From assembly GCA_003252105.1 (NCBI GenBank), contig QKDL01000047.1, positions 1-54,057 on the forward strand: DNA of 54,057 nucleotides. The letters run 5' to 3'. Each line of letters starts with the position of its first letter. Position 1 is the stretch's first letter. Origin of the DNA: Arcobacter sp. (lineage in GTDB: Bacteria > Campylobacterota > Campylobacteria > Campylobacterales > Arcobacteraceae). The position numbers and the translations under genes are program-made. The notes under the pieces are model-generated. The model was not told where the DNA came from and ran no database searches. It saw only the letters and a list, made by a program, of their open reading frames with translations. Shown here one piece after another: positions 8,158 through 17,575 of the stretch.

Positions 8158-9568
8158 TATTTAACTCTTTATTTAATATCTCAACACCTATTGCAACACC
8201 TGGCCAACCTTGCCCTGCAAAAACTGTATCTCCTATATTATACAAACCCTTAAAAGGAGTGTTGGAACTAGCTGTATTTAATATATTTTTTATTGTGATG
8301 GGAATACCACCACAGTTTGTTCTATTTATAAAATTGTTGAATGTTTTTGATGTTGCACTAAAAACATACTTTATATTTTCACCATTTATAGTATCAAAAT
8401 TCTCTAAAAATTTTTTAATTATAAACTCTTGAGTTTTTAATTTCTCTTTTTTATATTGTTCTTTTTGTAGATTTTTCCAAAAACTAGCTTTTGTATGGGT
8501 TGAGATTGTTATACTTAAACCATCACTTGAAAGTTTATCATCATCCATACTACTAAATGAGATAAAAAATGCGTTTGAAATACAATTTGGAATATTTTCT
8601 TCTAATATTATTTGATAATGACTTATGTACTCTTTTTTTATGTTTAGTTTCATATAAACTACAAATGCACTTTGATCACTAAAAGAGAAATTTGAATAAT
8701 AGTTTTTTATATCTTTGTCTTCAAATAGATTACCACTATCAAAAATTGTTGAGTTTAATACTATATTTTTAAAAAGGTATTCATCTTTATTTGATATAAC
8801 TCTATATGAATCTTTTTCTCTTTTGATATTTACAATTTTTTCTTTTTTGTGAACATCAATATCAACCAATAAGTCATCAAATATCTTTCCCATACCTCCA
8901 TTTGCATAATAAACATCATGAAAAGGATAAGATAAACCTAAAGCTAAAGACAACAAAGAGATATTTTGGGAATTTGTTTGAAGAGTTATTAAAAGTTGTG
9001 AATCAATGAAATTTTGGTACTCTTGTGAAATATCGGGAAAAATGTCACGTATGAAACCTTTGGCTGTTGAAAAAATACTAAATTTATAAACTTTTAATAA
9101 CTCAAAAACAAAAGAAAAAGTTTTTATATATCTATCAAATGAATATTTTCCAAAATATATTTTTTTTAATAGCCAAAACTTTTCATCAATCTCTTTTATA
9201 GTTTTCCAAAAAATATAATTATTTTTATGGGGATAAACACTGTTTATGTTTTCTAAAAATTGATCAAAATCTTTTATTCTATCTACTATCTTCTCTTTTT
9301 GAATTACCCTTATTGCTACTTCACTTTTTTTTATATCAGGTTTAAAACCCACCTTATCAAAAATCCTTTTTATAGGATGATTATCTTCATACCCTACAAA
9401 TGTTGTTGCACCTGCATTAAAACTATATCCACCTCTTGTAAATGTACTTGCACACCCTCCTAGGTTTGAATCTTTTTCAAAAAGAATCAAATCTTTTTGT
9501 TTATTTAATGAGGAGATTAAACTTCCCCCTATTCCTGAGCCAATGACACCTATATCATGCAGTTTCAT
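8150..9568 (-). CDS. FAD-dependent oxidoreductase, phytoene desaturase/carotenoid isomerase-like
   Basis: The 472-residue protein is a flavoprotein of the amine oxidase/CrtI superfamily. It starts with the ADP-binding motif GVIGSGIGGSLI and an acidic strand end at LFEKDSNLGGCAST (about residues 7-42). It ends with GLYNIGDTVFAGQGWPGVAIGVEI, the C-terminal FAD-binding signature of phytoene desaturases and carotenoid isomerases. No phytoene synthase or other carotenoid gene is in the window, so its substrate is unknown. The gene overlaps the photolyase gene by 14 bases and the kinase gene by 8, placing it firmly in the photolyase operon. FAD oxidoreductases of this kind accompany light-regulated photolyase clusters in some marine bacteria, from memory. 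Confidence 0.82.
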   Translation of the reverse strand: MKLHDIGVIGSGIGGSLISSLNKQKDLILFEKDSNLGGCASTFTRGGYSFNAGATTFVGYEDNHPIKRIFDKVGFKPDIKKSEVAIRVIQKEKIVDRIKDFDQFLENINSVYPHKNNYIFWKTIKEIDEKFWLLKKIYFGKYSFDRYIKTFSFVFELLKVYKFSIFSTAKGFIRDIFPDISQEYQNFIDSQLLITLQTNSQNISLLSLALGLSYPFHDVYYANGGMGKIFDDLLVDIDVHKKEKIVNIKREKDSYRVISNKDEYLFKNIVLNSTIFDSGNLFEDKDIKNYYSNFSFSDQSAFVVYMKLNIKKEYISHYQIILEENIPNCISNAFFISFSSMDDDKLSSDGLSITISTHTKASFWKNLQKEQYKKEKLKTQEFIIKKFLENFDTINGENIKYVFSATSKTFNNFINRTNCGGIPITIKNILNTASSNTPFKGLYNIGDTVFAGQGWPGVAIGVEILNKELNNG

Positions 9569-10895
9569 TTTTTGCCTCTTTAAATTTTTCTATTGCTCTT
9601 TTTCTTGAAAAAGAGATATCTACCATACTTTTAGGATAAGTGACAAAAAGATTAGTTTGTACACCATTTTCTATATGAAATAGTCTTGAATCTACATCTT
9701 TTAAATCTTTTAATACACTTTTCATAAAAATTGCATCTTTATCAAATTTTGAAGATTGACTGTATGGATTAAATACTCTAAAATATGGAGCTGCATCTGC
9801 ACCTGTACTTGCTGACCATTGCCATGAACTAATATTTGAACTAGCTTCATAATCTAAAAGTTTCAAAGCAAAATAGTTTTCCCCTTTTTTCCAATCTATA
9901 AATAGATTTTTAGTTAGAAATGAAGCAACTATCATTCTTAATCTATTGTGCATAAGACCTGTTTCATTTAACCTCTTCATAGCAGCATCTATTACAGGAA
10001 CTCCTGTTTCACCTATGCACCATTTTTGAAAATCCTCTTCGTTTTCATTCCAGCTTATATCAATCTGGTTGAAGGTTTCAAACTCCGATTTTGGAAAATG
10101 AAAAAGTATATAGTTGTAAAACTCTCTCCAAAATAACTCTCTAATAAAAAAATCACTATTTTCAAACTGTCTAAAATAGTTAAAAACCTGTCTTGGTGAA
10201 ACCAAACCAAATCTTAAGTGAACAGATATATTAGAGGTTGCATCTTTATAAAAGAAATCTCTATCCTCTTGATAGTTATCTAGTTTTATTAAAAAGTCTT
10301 CAAAAAGCTTTTGTGGCTCTTTGTATAAAAATGCAGTTAGCTTTTGTTTTTTGAATCCTAGTTGTTCTAAAGAGGGAATATTTTCATAATCAAACTCAAA
10401 CTTTTTTAAATCTTTATTTCTCTTATACTCTTCAATACTATTTGAAGCAGTTAATATATTTAATGATTTATAAAATGGTGTAAAAACTTTATATGGATTT
10501 CCATCTGCTTTTAGATGTTCATTGGGATTTAAAATAAATGAATCTAAATATCTTTTTAGAGGAATAATTGATTCAATCTCTATATCTCTTTTTTTTGCAT
10601 AATCATCAAAATCGATAGAACAAAGAGTTTCATCAAACCCTAGTATTGCTAAGTTTTCAAAAACATTTTTTGGATAATCATAAAATATAGCTAAATCTAA
10701 ACCAATAGATTGAAGTTTTAGTTTTAGTTTTAAAACTGCATCATAGATAAAAGTTACCCTTTTATCATCAGATGGTAAATTATCTAAAATATTTTTATCA
10801 AAGATAAATATAGGTAATACTTCATCTTTTGCATTAGCTAAGATTGCATTGTCTTCTACTCTTAAATCCCTTCTAAACCAAACTATCTGTTTCAT
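9555..10895 (-). CDS. phrB: Deoxyribodipyrimidine photolyase (class I type)
   Basis: Photolyase repairs UV-induced cyclobutane pyrimidine dimers using near-UV/blue light absorbed by FAD and an antenna cofactor. The 446-residue protein begins with the family signature IVWFRRDLRVEDN in the alpha/beta antenna domain (1-130). The helical FAD domain contains LFWREFYNYILFHF, GVPVIDAAMKRLNETGLMHNR and NISSWQWSASTGADAAPYFRVFNP, which hold the flavin and lesion-contacting residues and part of the electron-transfer tryptophan chain. The gene overlaps its neighbours on both sides (4 and 14 bases). A cryptochrome function cannot be excluded, but the conserved NR and WQWSASTG segments favour repair. Confidence 0.94.
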   Translation of the reverse strand: MKQIVWFRRDLRVEDNAILANAKDEVLPIFIFDKNILDNLPSDDKRVTFIYDAVLKLKLKLQSIGLDLAIFYDYPKNVFENLAILGFDETLCSIDFDDYAKKRDIEIESIIPLKRYLDSFILNPNEHLKADGNPYKVFTPFYKSLNILTASNSIEEYKRNKDLKKFEFDYENIPSLEQLGFKKQKLTAFLYKEPQKLFEDFLIKLDNYQEDRDFFYKDATSNISVHLRFGLVSPRQVFNYFRQFENSDFFIRELFWREFYNYILFHFPKSEFETFNQIDISWNENEEDFQKWCIGETGVPVIDAAMKRLNETGLMHNRLRMIVASFLTKNLFIDWKKGENYFALKLLDYEASSNISSWQWSASTGADAAPYFRVFNPYSQSSKFDKDAIFMKSVLKDLKDVDSRLFHIENGVQTNLFVTYPKSMVDISFSRKRAIEKFKEAKNETA

Positions 10896-11845
10896 CTATA
10901 TGCCTCAACTTTTGACCGTAGAGCTAACTCTTTTGGATAGGGTTTTAAAAATACTTGTTTTTTTAAATACTCAATATCAAACTTATTTACATAAAGTTTT
11001 ATAATTTTAATTACTGCAATTAATGGAATAATCTCTTTTTTAAAATCCTCCATTGTTTCTAAAATCTCTTCTTTCTCCTCTTTTGTGATATTTTTTTTGA
11101 AATATCCATAGATATGAAGTAAAACATTGTATGTATTTTTTATAGTCCCTTTTTGAGAAATAGCTTCTAAAAATAGTGATTTATAATCTTCTAATACAAC
11201 ATTTAAAGGTCTTTTATCTCTATTTGCAACTATATTTCCTAAGTTTTTATAAGAGTCATGTGATTTTGAATAAATCAAATATTTATAGGAAGTGTGAAAC
11301 TCAACTAAATCATTTATTGAAGGATTTGATTGCAATAATTCAAACAATGACTTATATGCAAAAACCTGCATAAGAAAATTTTCTCTTAACCAAGGATCAC
11401 CTAATCTACCCTCTTCTTCCATAGGTAAATATGGAAACTTCTCTTTTAGTTCTTTTGCAAATGCTCCAATACCAACATTTTCACTTTGTCCATTTTTCTT
11501 ATCTGGATAGATTTTTACTCTTTCCATACCACATGTTGGAGATTTTGATTTTAGTATAAATCCATACAATTGATTATCTTCAATTTTTTCTACAAGCTCT
11601 TTTGATATCTTTGTTACTATATTAGTAACATCTTTATTATCATTGGAAGTTCTTATTGATACGATTCCATTGCTTCGTACTAATCTAATTGCAGGTCTTG
11701 GAGTTGGGAATACTAATCTTTCAGGACAAAAAGAATCAAACTCAAAATACTCTGATAATTGATTAACAATAAATTTATCTCTTGAATGACCACCATCATA
11801 ACGACACATTGTCCCTAAAAGACAAGAAGATATTCCTAGTTTCAT
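10892..11845 (-). CDS. DUF523-DUF1722 fusion protein (YbgA family)
   Basis: This two-domain protein of unknown activity is strongly linked to photolyase. The N-terminal DUF523 domain (about 1-150) begins MKLGISSCLLGTMCRYDGGH and has CPERLVFPTPRPAIRL and KSKSPTCGMERVKIY, with conserved cysteines that could bind a metal or cluster. The C-terminal DUF1722 domain (about 180-305), equivalent to E. coli YbgA, contains LVEFHTSYKYLIYSKSHDSYKNLG. In E. coli ybgA lies directly upstream of phrB, and the same order holds here with a 4-base overlap. A promoter with tandem repeats precedes it (11864-11907), making it the first gene of a five-gene operon. Confidence 0.9.
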   Translation of the reverse strand: MKLGISSCLLGTMCRYDGGHSRDKFIVNQLSEYFEFDSFCPERLVFPTPRPAIRLVRSNGIVSIRTSNDNKDVTNIVTKISKELVEKIEDNQLYGFILKSKSPTCGMERVKIYPDKKNGQSENVGIGAFAKELKEKFPYLPMEEEGRLGDPWLRENFLMQVFAYKSLFELLQSNPSINDLVEFHTSYKYLIYSKSHDSYKNLGNIVANRDKRPLNVVLEDYKSLFLEAISQKGTIKNTYNVLLHIYGYFKKNITKEEKEEILETMEDFKKEIIPLIAVIKIIKLYVNKFDIEYLKKQVFLKPYPKELALRSKVEAYR

Positions 11846-11863
11846 TTTTTACTCCTTTGTAAA

Positions 11864-11907
11864 ATTATAATGAAACTAGAATATATTTGTAAGTATTTTT
11901 TGTAAGT
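11864..11907 (-). promoter_or_regulatory. Photolyase-operon promoter with tandem-repeat operator
   Basis: On the minus strand a TATAAT (11864-11869) is preceded, 17 bases away, by two identical 9-bp repeats ACTTACAAA at 11886-11894 and 11899-11907 (13-base period), which sit where the -35 should be. A weaker copy, TCTTATAAA, lies 21 bases upstream of the proximal repeat. There is no good -35 hexamer, as expected for an activator-dependent promoter. The arrangement is copied at 6405-6449 before the epimerase gene. The block lies between the tolB stop and the DUF523 start. Confidence 0.62.
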
Positions 11908-11915
11908 TTATAAGA

Positions 11916-13184
11916 TTACCAATCAATTGATTGGATTTTTCCATTTGATAAAGGGAAAAGAAAAGATTTATCATAGTTCAATCTAACTATTCCTATTGAA
12001 CTTCTATTATTTACTGTTTTTAAAAAAATTACAGACTCTCCATCTTCTGAAAATTTAGGAAACTGATTACTTCCATTAGAAGTAAGTCTTTTAAGAAAAT
12101 CACTTTTCGTTGACATTAAGTATAAATTAAATGTTTGCCCACCAAATTGATTTTGTTTATCCCTACTAGTATAAACAACATAATCTTTATATGTTGTAAC
12201 AGATGAATTGTTGTTTCCATGATAAACAAGTCTTTGAACACCTCTTTCTCCAATTTTTTTAGAGAAGATATTTGGATGCTTTAATCTATCAGATACAAAA
12301 ACAATTTTAGAATCATTTTCTACAAAATGTGCTCCAACATCAATACCTTTGTATGTAGTAAGTCTCACTTTTGATTTTCTTATAGTGTCATATAAATAAA
12401 CATCAGGTTGATAATCTGGACTTGCAGTTATTAAAAGTTTTTTACCATCTTCACTTACATCAGAACAAACAACCATACCTTCACTTTTCATAATTGTTTG
12501 TCTTTCTCTTGTATATATATTTGTCTTTACAAGTGTTGGTATCCCTTTATCATATGTAGTATAATAAAAACTTTGTTGTTTTTTATCTGCCCATTTAGGG
12601 AATATATTCAATCCACCTCTAATTACTGGTAATTGAAAAGTCAATGTATAATCAGCAATAATTATATCAGCTTTTTTTGCACTTTTATATTGTGAAAAAA
12701 TCACAAACTTATCCATCCAATCAATTGGAGGAGCATTTAGATATTTGTTAACAGAAATTGCTGATCTATGCGCTAAAAAAGGATACCTATCTTTTTTTGA
12801 TGTTGTAAAAGTTTTATTAGAAACTAAAACTTTTGAATTTACATCATAAAGTTTAGTTAACAATGTAAAACCAGCAAAACTACTTATATTTGTATTTAGA
12901 TTTAAAAATAGATCAATCCCTTGATTTGATAAAGCTAACATATCAGGTATTTTATTATAATCAACACTATGATTAATCCTTACTATTTCAAAGTGCCCAC
13001 TTACATCTAAATCTTTTTCAATCATAGATTTTATTTTTTTTGCCATAAAATCATTCATTGCATTTGTTGAAACTGAAACAACAATCTTAGGAAGTTTTTT
13101 ACCCTCTTTTACAATCTCAAGTTGAGCATCAACTGCAAATAAAAAATTTATAAAAACTATACATACTAAAAGAATTTTTTTCAT
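11916..13184 (-). CDS. tolB: Tol-Pal periplasmic beta-propeller TolB
   Basis: TolB binds Pal in the periplasm and is handed over to the inner-membrane Tol complex during envelope constriction. The 422-residue protein has a signal peptide (residues 1-17). An N-terminal TolB domain (about 25-150) is followed by a six-bladed propeller with WD40-like repeats such as EGMVVCSDVSEDGKKLLITASPDYQPDVYLYD, VFVSDRLKHPNIFSKKI and GSNQFPKFSEDGESVIFL. It lies one base after the tolA-like gene, ending tolQ-tolR-tolA-tolB. Its usual downstream neighbour pal is displaced by the photolyase block. The family match is clear despite low conservation. Confidence 0.93.
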   Translation of the reverse strand: MKKILLVCIVFINFLFAVDAQLEIVKEGKKLPKIVVSVSTNAMNDFMAKKIKSMIEKDLDVSGHFEIVRINHSVDYNKIPDMLALSNQGIDLFLNLNTNISSFAGFTLLTKLYDVNSKVLVSNKTFTTSKKDRYPFLAHRSAISVNKYLNAPPIDWMDKFVIFSQYKSAKKADIIIADYTLTFQLPVIRGGLNIFPKWADKKQQSFYYTTYDKGIPTLVKTNIYTRERQTIMKSEGMVVCSDVSEDGKKLLITASPDYQPDVYLYDTIRKSKVRLTTYKGIDVGAHFVENDSKIVFVSDRLKHPNIFSKKIGERGVQRLVYHGNNNSSVTTYKDYVVYTSRDKQNQFGGQTFNLYLMSTKSDFLKRLTSNGSNQFPKFSEDGESVIFLKTVNNRSSIGIVRLNYDKSFLFPLSNGKIQSIDW

Positions 13185-13185
13185 A

Positions 13186-13911
13186 TTACTCCTTTGATTT
13201 AAATAAAACCTCTATATCTGTTCTATTACCTTTATTATGTGGAGGATAAGCTACATCTTTTTGGCTATCTAAAAAACTTTTTAAAGAATCATTAAATCTA
13301 TCATCATTTGAATATTTAATAAATCTATAATCAAACTCTCCATTACTTGATATTATTATCAAAACTTTTGCTTCTAAATTTGAACCTATTGTTGTTGGGT
13401 TCCATCGTGAAGCTAAAAGTTCATAAATTTTTGAATAGTATGGATCATTATTATCTTTAGCACTTGCACTTATACTCATTTTTGTAGTTGTCTTTATATC
13501 ACTTAACAACTTTGAAACAGATATATTATTGCTCTTTTTTTGTTTTTCAAATTTTGATTTATATCTACTTGGATCAGAACTTGAAATAACATTATTAACT
13601 TCTTTTTCGGCAACTGTTTTATTTGTAGTTTTCACATTAGCAAACAAAGATTTAAAATCTGCTTTTTTTTCACTAGATTTAGAGGTTGATTTTTCTACAA
13701 CTTTTTCAACTACTTTTTCAACCTTTTTTTCTATTCTATTTTTTGTATCTTTTGTAGATATTAGTTCAAGTTCTAAAACAGTTGTTTTGGAAAATGCATC
13801 ATATTTTTTAGGTTTTGGAGCATTAATATATATTAAAAGAAAAAAACAAAAAGTGAAATATAAAGTTAAAGATATGGTTCCAGCAATATAAAAATAACGT
13901 TTATCTTGCAT
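13186..13911 (-). CDS. tolA: TolA-like protein with TonB-type C-terminal domain
   Basis: The protein spans the periplasm and links the TolQR motor to TolB and Pal. The 241-residue chain has one N-terminal transmembrane helix (about residues 7-29) and the IYINAPKPKKYDAFSKTT periplasmic entry. A charged middle rich in Lys, Glu, Val and Ser follows (55-150). The C-terminal globular domain (about 155-241) contains YYSKIYELLASRWNP, an IIISSNGEFDYRFIKYS strand pair and SFLDSQKDVAYPPH, as in TolA/TonB. It is much shorter than E. coli TolA (421 residues), as is usual in Campylobacterota. Position between tolR and tolB decides TolA over TonB. Confidence 0.82.
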   Translation of the reverse strand: MQDKRYFYIAGTISLTLYFTFCFFLLIYINAPKPKKYDAFSKTTVLELELISTKDTKNRIEKKVEKVVEKVVEKSTSKSSEKKADFKSLFANVKTTNKTVAEKEVNNVISSSDPSRYKSKFEKQKKSNNISVSKLLSDIKTTTKMSISASAKDNNDPYYSKIYELLASRWNPTTIGSNLEAKVLIIISSNGEFDYRFIKYSNDDRFNDSLKSFLDSQKDVAYPPHNKGNRTDIEVLFKSKE

Positions 13912-13914
13912 AAA

Positions 13915-14304
13915 TTATCCATCAGTTATAAGTGATACTTTGAAAAAACCTGCTTCTTTTACTGATTTTAATACATAAATAATATCATCATAAATAAGAG
14001 ATTTTTCTGCACGAATGTGTATTGGTGTTTTTCTATCTTTTTCCTTTGCAAAAAGTACAAAGTTATCTGCAAAATTATCAAATGAATACTTTTGTTTATT
14101 TATCATTACAACTTTATCTTTTGTAACTAAAATATCAATCTTTTTCAGTTCTTGTACTTGTTTTGACCTACTGCCTTGTGGTAAATTAATCGGTTCTTCA
14201 AACTCTATAACAGGAGCTGTAACCATTAAAATAGCAAGTAATACAAGCATAATATCAACTAAAGGTGTAATATTTAAATCAGGTTTTTGATTGTAATCAT
14301 ACAT
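13915..14304 (-). CDS. tolR: TolR/ExbD-family proton-channel subunit
   Basis: TolR forms the inner-membrane motor with TolQ and converts proton motive force into movement of TolA. The 129-residue protein has a short cytoplasmic N terminus, the motif LNITPLVDIMLVLLAILMVTAP with the membrane aspartate at the start of the single helix (Asp17), and a periplasmic ExbD/TolR domain ending KEAGFFKVSLITDG. The family is shared by ExbD and TolR. Location with tolB and a TolA-like gene supports TolR. Three to four bases separate it from the genes on each side. Confidence 0.9.
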   Translation of the reverse strand: MYDYNQKPDLNITPLVDIMLVLLAILMVTAPVIEFEEPINLPQGSRSKQVQELKKIDILVTKDKVVMINKQKYSFDNFADNFVLFAKEKDRKTPIHIRAEKSLIYDDIIYVLKSVKEAGFFKVSLITDG

Positions 14305-14308
14305 ACAA

Positions 14309-14869
14309 TTAACCTTTAGCGATTAAGATTTGAGATTGTGCCTTTAAGTAAGTATTCAATTCATAAACTTTTCTAACTAAAATCTGGTGGAAAGTATAAG
14401 CAAATATTGCCACAAAAATTCCAGCTGCAGTAGCAACTAATGCTTCACTAATTGCTGGTGCAATAATTGAAAAACCAACTTTTGATTGACCTGAGAATTT
14501 AGCAAATGATTCTAAAATACCAACAACTGTTCCAAATAAGCCAATAAATGGTGCAGTAGAAGCTACAATAGATAACCAAGATATTCCAACACTTGCATCT
14601 TTGATAATATTAATCTCGCATGCATGTAAAAGCTCTTTTTGATGTATACCATTACAACATTTATTTAATGCAGATAAGGGGCTTAAAGTAGTACTTCTTG
14701 AAGTTAAAGAATCAAGAGATTTTTCTTCATTAAAAATAGAAGATTTTAAAGAAAGAAATCTATAAATAAATACCCAGAAAATGAATATAAAATAAAATGA
14801 GAGTGTCAATAACACTAAAAGTGTTATTGCACTACCATTACTTAAGTAATTTAAAGTAGAATCAATCAT
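14309..14869 (-). CDS. tolQ: TolQ/ExbB-family proton-channel subunit
   Basis: TolQ is the multi-helix partner of TolR in the inner-membrane motor. The 186-residue protein has three transmembrane segments (about residues 15-38, 95-120 and 140-165). The signature includes WLSIVASTAPFIGLFGTVVGILESF and APAISEALVATAAGIFVAIFAYTF, containing the conserved proline, threonine and glycine residues of the channel. It starts three bases after the atpC stop, so the Tol genes are probably read through from the ATP synthase operon as in Campylobacter. The two unequal motor systems ExbBD and TolQR share this fold, so the name rests on context. Confidence 0.9.
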   Translation of the reverse strand: MIDSTLNYLSNGSAITLLVLLTLSFYFIFIFWVFIYRFLSLKSSIFNEEKSLDSLTSRSTTLSPLSALNKCCNGIHQKELLHACEINIIKDASVGISWLSIVASTAPFIGLFGTVVGILESFAKFSGQSKVGFSIIAPAISEALVATAAGIFVAIFAYTFHQILVRKVYELNTYLKAQSQILIAKG

Positions 14870-14872
14870 AGA

Positions 14873-15250
14873 CTACGCAAATGAATTGATTTTTGCTTCA
14901 ACATGTGCTAAAGATACATTTGCATCTTTAACAGAGTTTACTAAATTTTTTGCAGCTTCAATATTTTTAGCAATTTCAGAGTCAGCACCAGAAGTTAATG
15001 CTACTGCTCCATCTACTAATACATCAACAGAGCTTTCAGAAACTTTTACATGTCCCCAGTTAATAGCTACTGCTTCAGTTGAACCCGCTTTTTCTATAAT
15101 AATTACGCCAACTGTTAATGATGATACTAAAGAAGCATGTCCAGGTAATACCCCGAACTCTCCCTCTTTCCCAGGAAGAGTTACGCTTTTTACATCGTCA
15201 CTAAAAATTTGACCATTTGGTGCAACTATCGATAATTTTAATGTATCCAT
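14873..15250 (-). CDS. atpC: ATP synthase F1 epsilon subunit
   Basis: Epsilon forms part of the rotor central stalk and modulates ATPase activity. The 125-residue protein has the N-terminal beta-sandwich typical of the family: SIVAPNGQIFSDDVKSVTLPGKEGEFGVLPGHASLVSSL (residues about 6-45) with the GxxGxxGVLPGHA core. The C-terminal helical part is short, from about residue 90. It is the last atp gene, 14 bases after atpD and three bases before tolQ. Length and order match other Campylobacterota. Confidence 0.95.
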   Translation of the reverse strand: MDTLKLSIVAPNGQIFSDDVKSVTLPGKEGEFGVLPGHASLVSSLTVGVIIIEKAGSTEAVAINWGHVKVSESSVDVLVDGAVALTSGADSEIAKNIEAAKNLVNSVKDANVSLAHVEAKINSFA

Positions 15251-15264
15251 AAAGCCGCCTTTTA

Positions 15265-16677
<1,413 letters not shown>

Positions 16678-17565
16678 TTATTTTAATGATTCAACACCAC
16701 TGATAATCTCTATCAGCTCTGTTGTAATTGCAGCTTGTCTAGCTTTGTTATATTCTACAGTTAAAGAATCAACTCTCTCTTTTGCATTTTTACTTGCAGC
16801 TTCCATTGCTTGCATTCTTGCAGAATGTTCAGCTGCTAAAGAGTCAATTAATGCGTAATACATATTGAAATCAATATATTTACCTGTTAATTCTTCTAAC
16901 ACTTCTTCATCATCATCTGGTTCAATTTCTAGCATAGATGTTTCAGTTTCAGAAACTTCTGCATTATCTAAGCTAATTGGTAACAATTCTGTTACTCTTA
17001 CTTCTTGAGTAAGCATGTTAAGAAATCCATTGTAAACTAGTATAACTTTATCAGTTTCACCATTTTGGAAATCTGTTACAACATCTTTAATAAAATCAAC
17101 AGCTCTATCATAATCAGGTGCAGAAGATAAATCTGTAGCTTTTTGAATCATTTCAATTTTTTGGAAAGAAAAGAAATCAACACCTTTTCTACCAGCTACT
17201 CTATATCTAACTTTTGAACCTTTTGATTCAAGATCAGCTGCAAGTCTATTTACAGATTTAATTGTTGCCATATTAAAACCACCGCAAAGTCCTTTGTCAG
17301 CAGTTACAAAAACTATATCAACAGTTTTTGGATTTTCATTTGGAGTAAACGCTTTTTCTTTGTTTCCCCCTTCTTGAACTTTGCTAACTCTATTTGCGAT
17401 CTCAGATAAAACTTCATTTATCTTCTTAGCATAACTTCTAGCTTGCTCAGACAATTGTCTAGTTCTAGTAAGTTTTGCAGAAGATACAAGCTTCATAGCT
17501 TTTGTAGTCTTCTGAGTGTTTTTAACACTTCCAATTTTTATTTTAATCTCTTTTAAGTTAGCCAT
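16678..17565 (-). CDS. atpG: ATP synthase F1 gamma subunit
   Basis: Gamma is the rotating shaft within the alpha3beta3 head. The 295-residue protein starts with the family N-terminal helix MANLKEIKIKIGSVKNTQKTTKAMKLVS and has the DKGLCGGFNM segment near residue 90. It closes with the long C-terminal helix AEHSARMQAMEAASKNAKERVDSL...YNKARQAAITTELIEIISG, a diagnostic signature. It lies 10 bases downstream of atpA and 18 before atpD. Confidence 0.97.
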   Translation of the reverse strand: MANLKEIKIKIGSVKNTQKTTKAMKLVSSAKLTRTRQLSEQARSYAKKINEVLSEIANRVSKVQEGGNKEKAFTPNENPKTVDIVFVTADKGLCGGFNMATIKSVNRLAADLESKGSKVRYRVAGRKGVDFFSFQKIEMIQKATDLSSAPDYDRAVDFIKDVVTDFQNGETDKVILVYNGFLNMLTQEVRVTELLPISLDNAEVSETETSMLEIEPDDDEEVLEELTGKYIDFNMYYALIDSLAAEHSARMQAMEAASKNAKERVDSLTVEYNKARQAAITTELIEIISGVESLK

Positions 17566-17575
17566 TTGCTAATCC

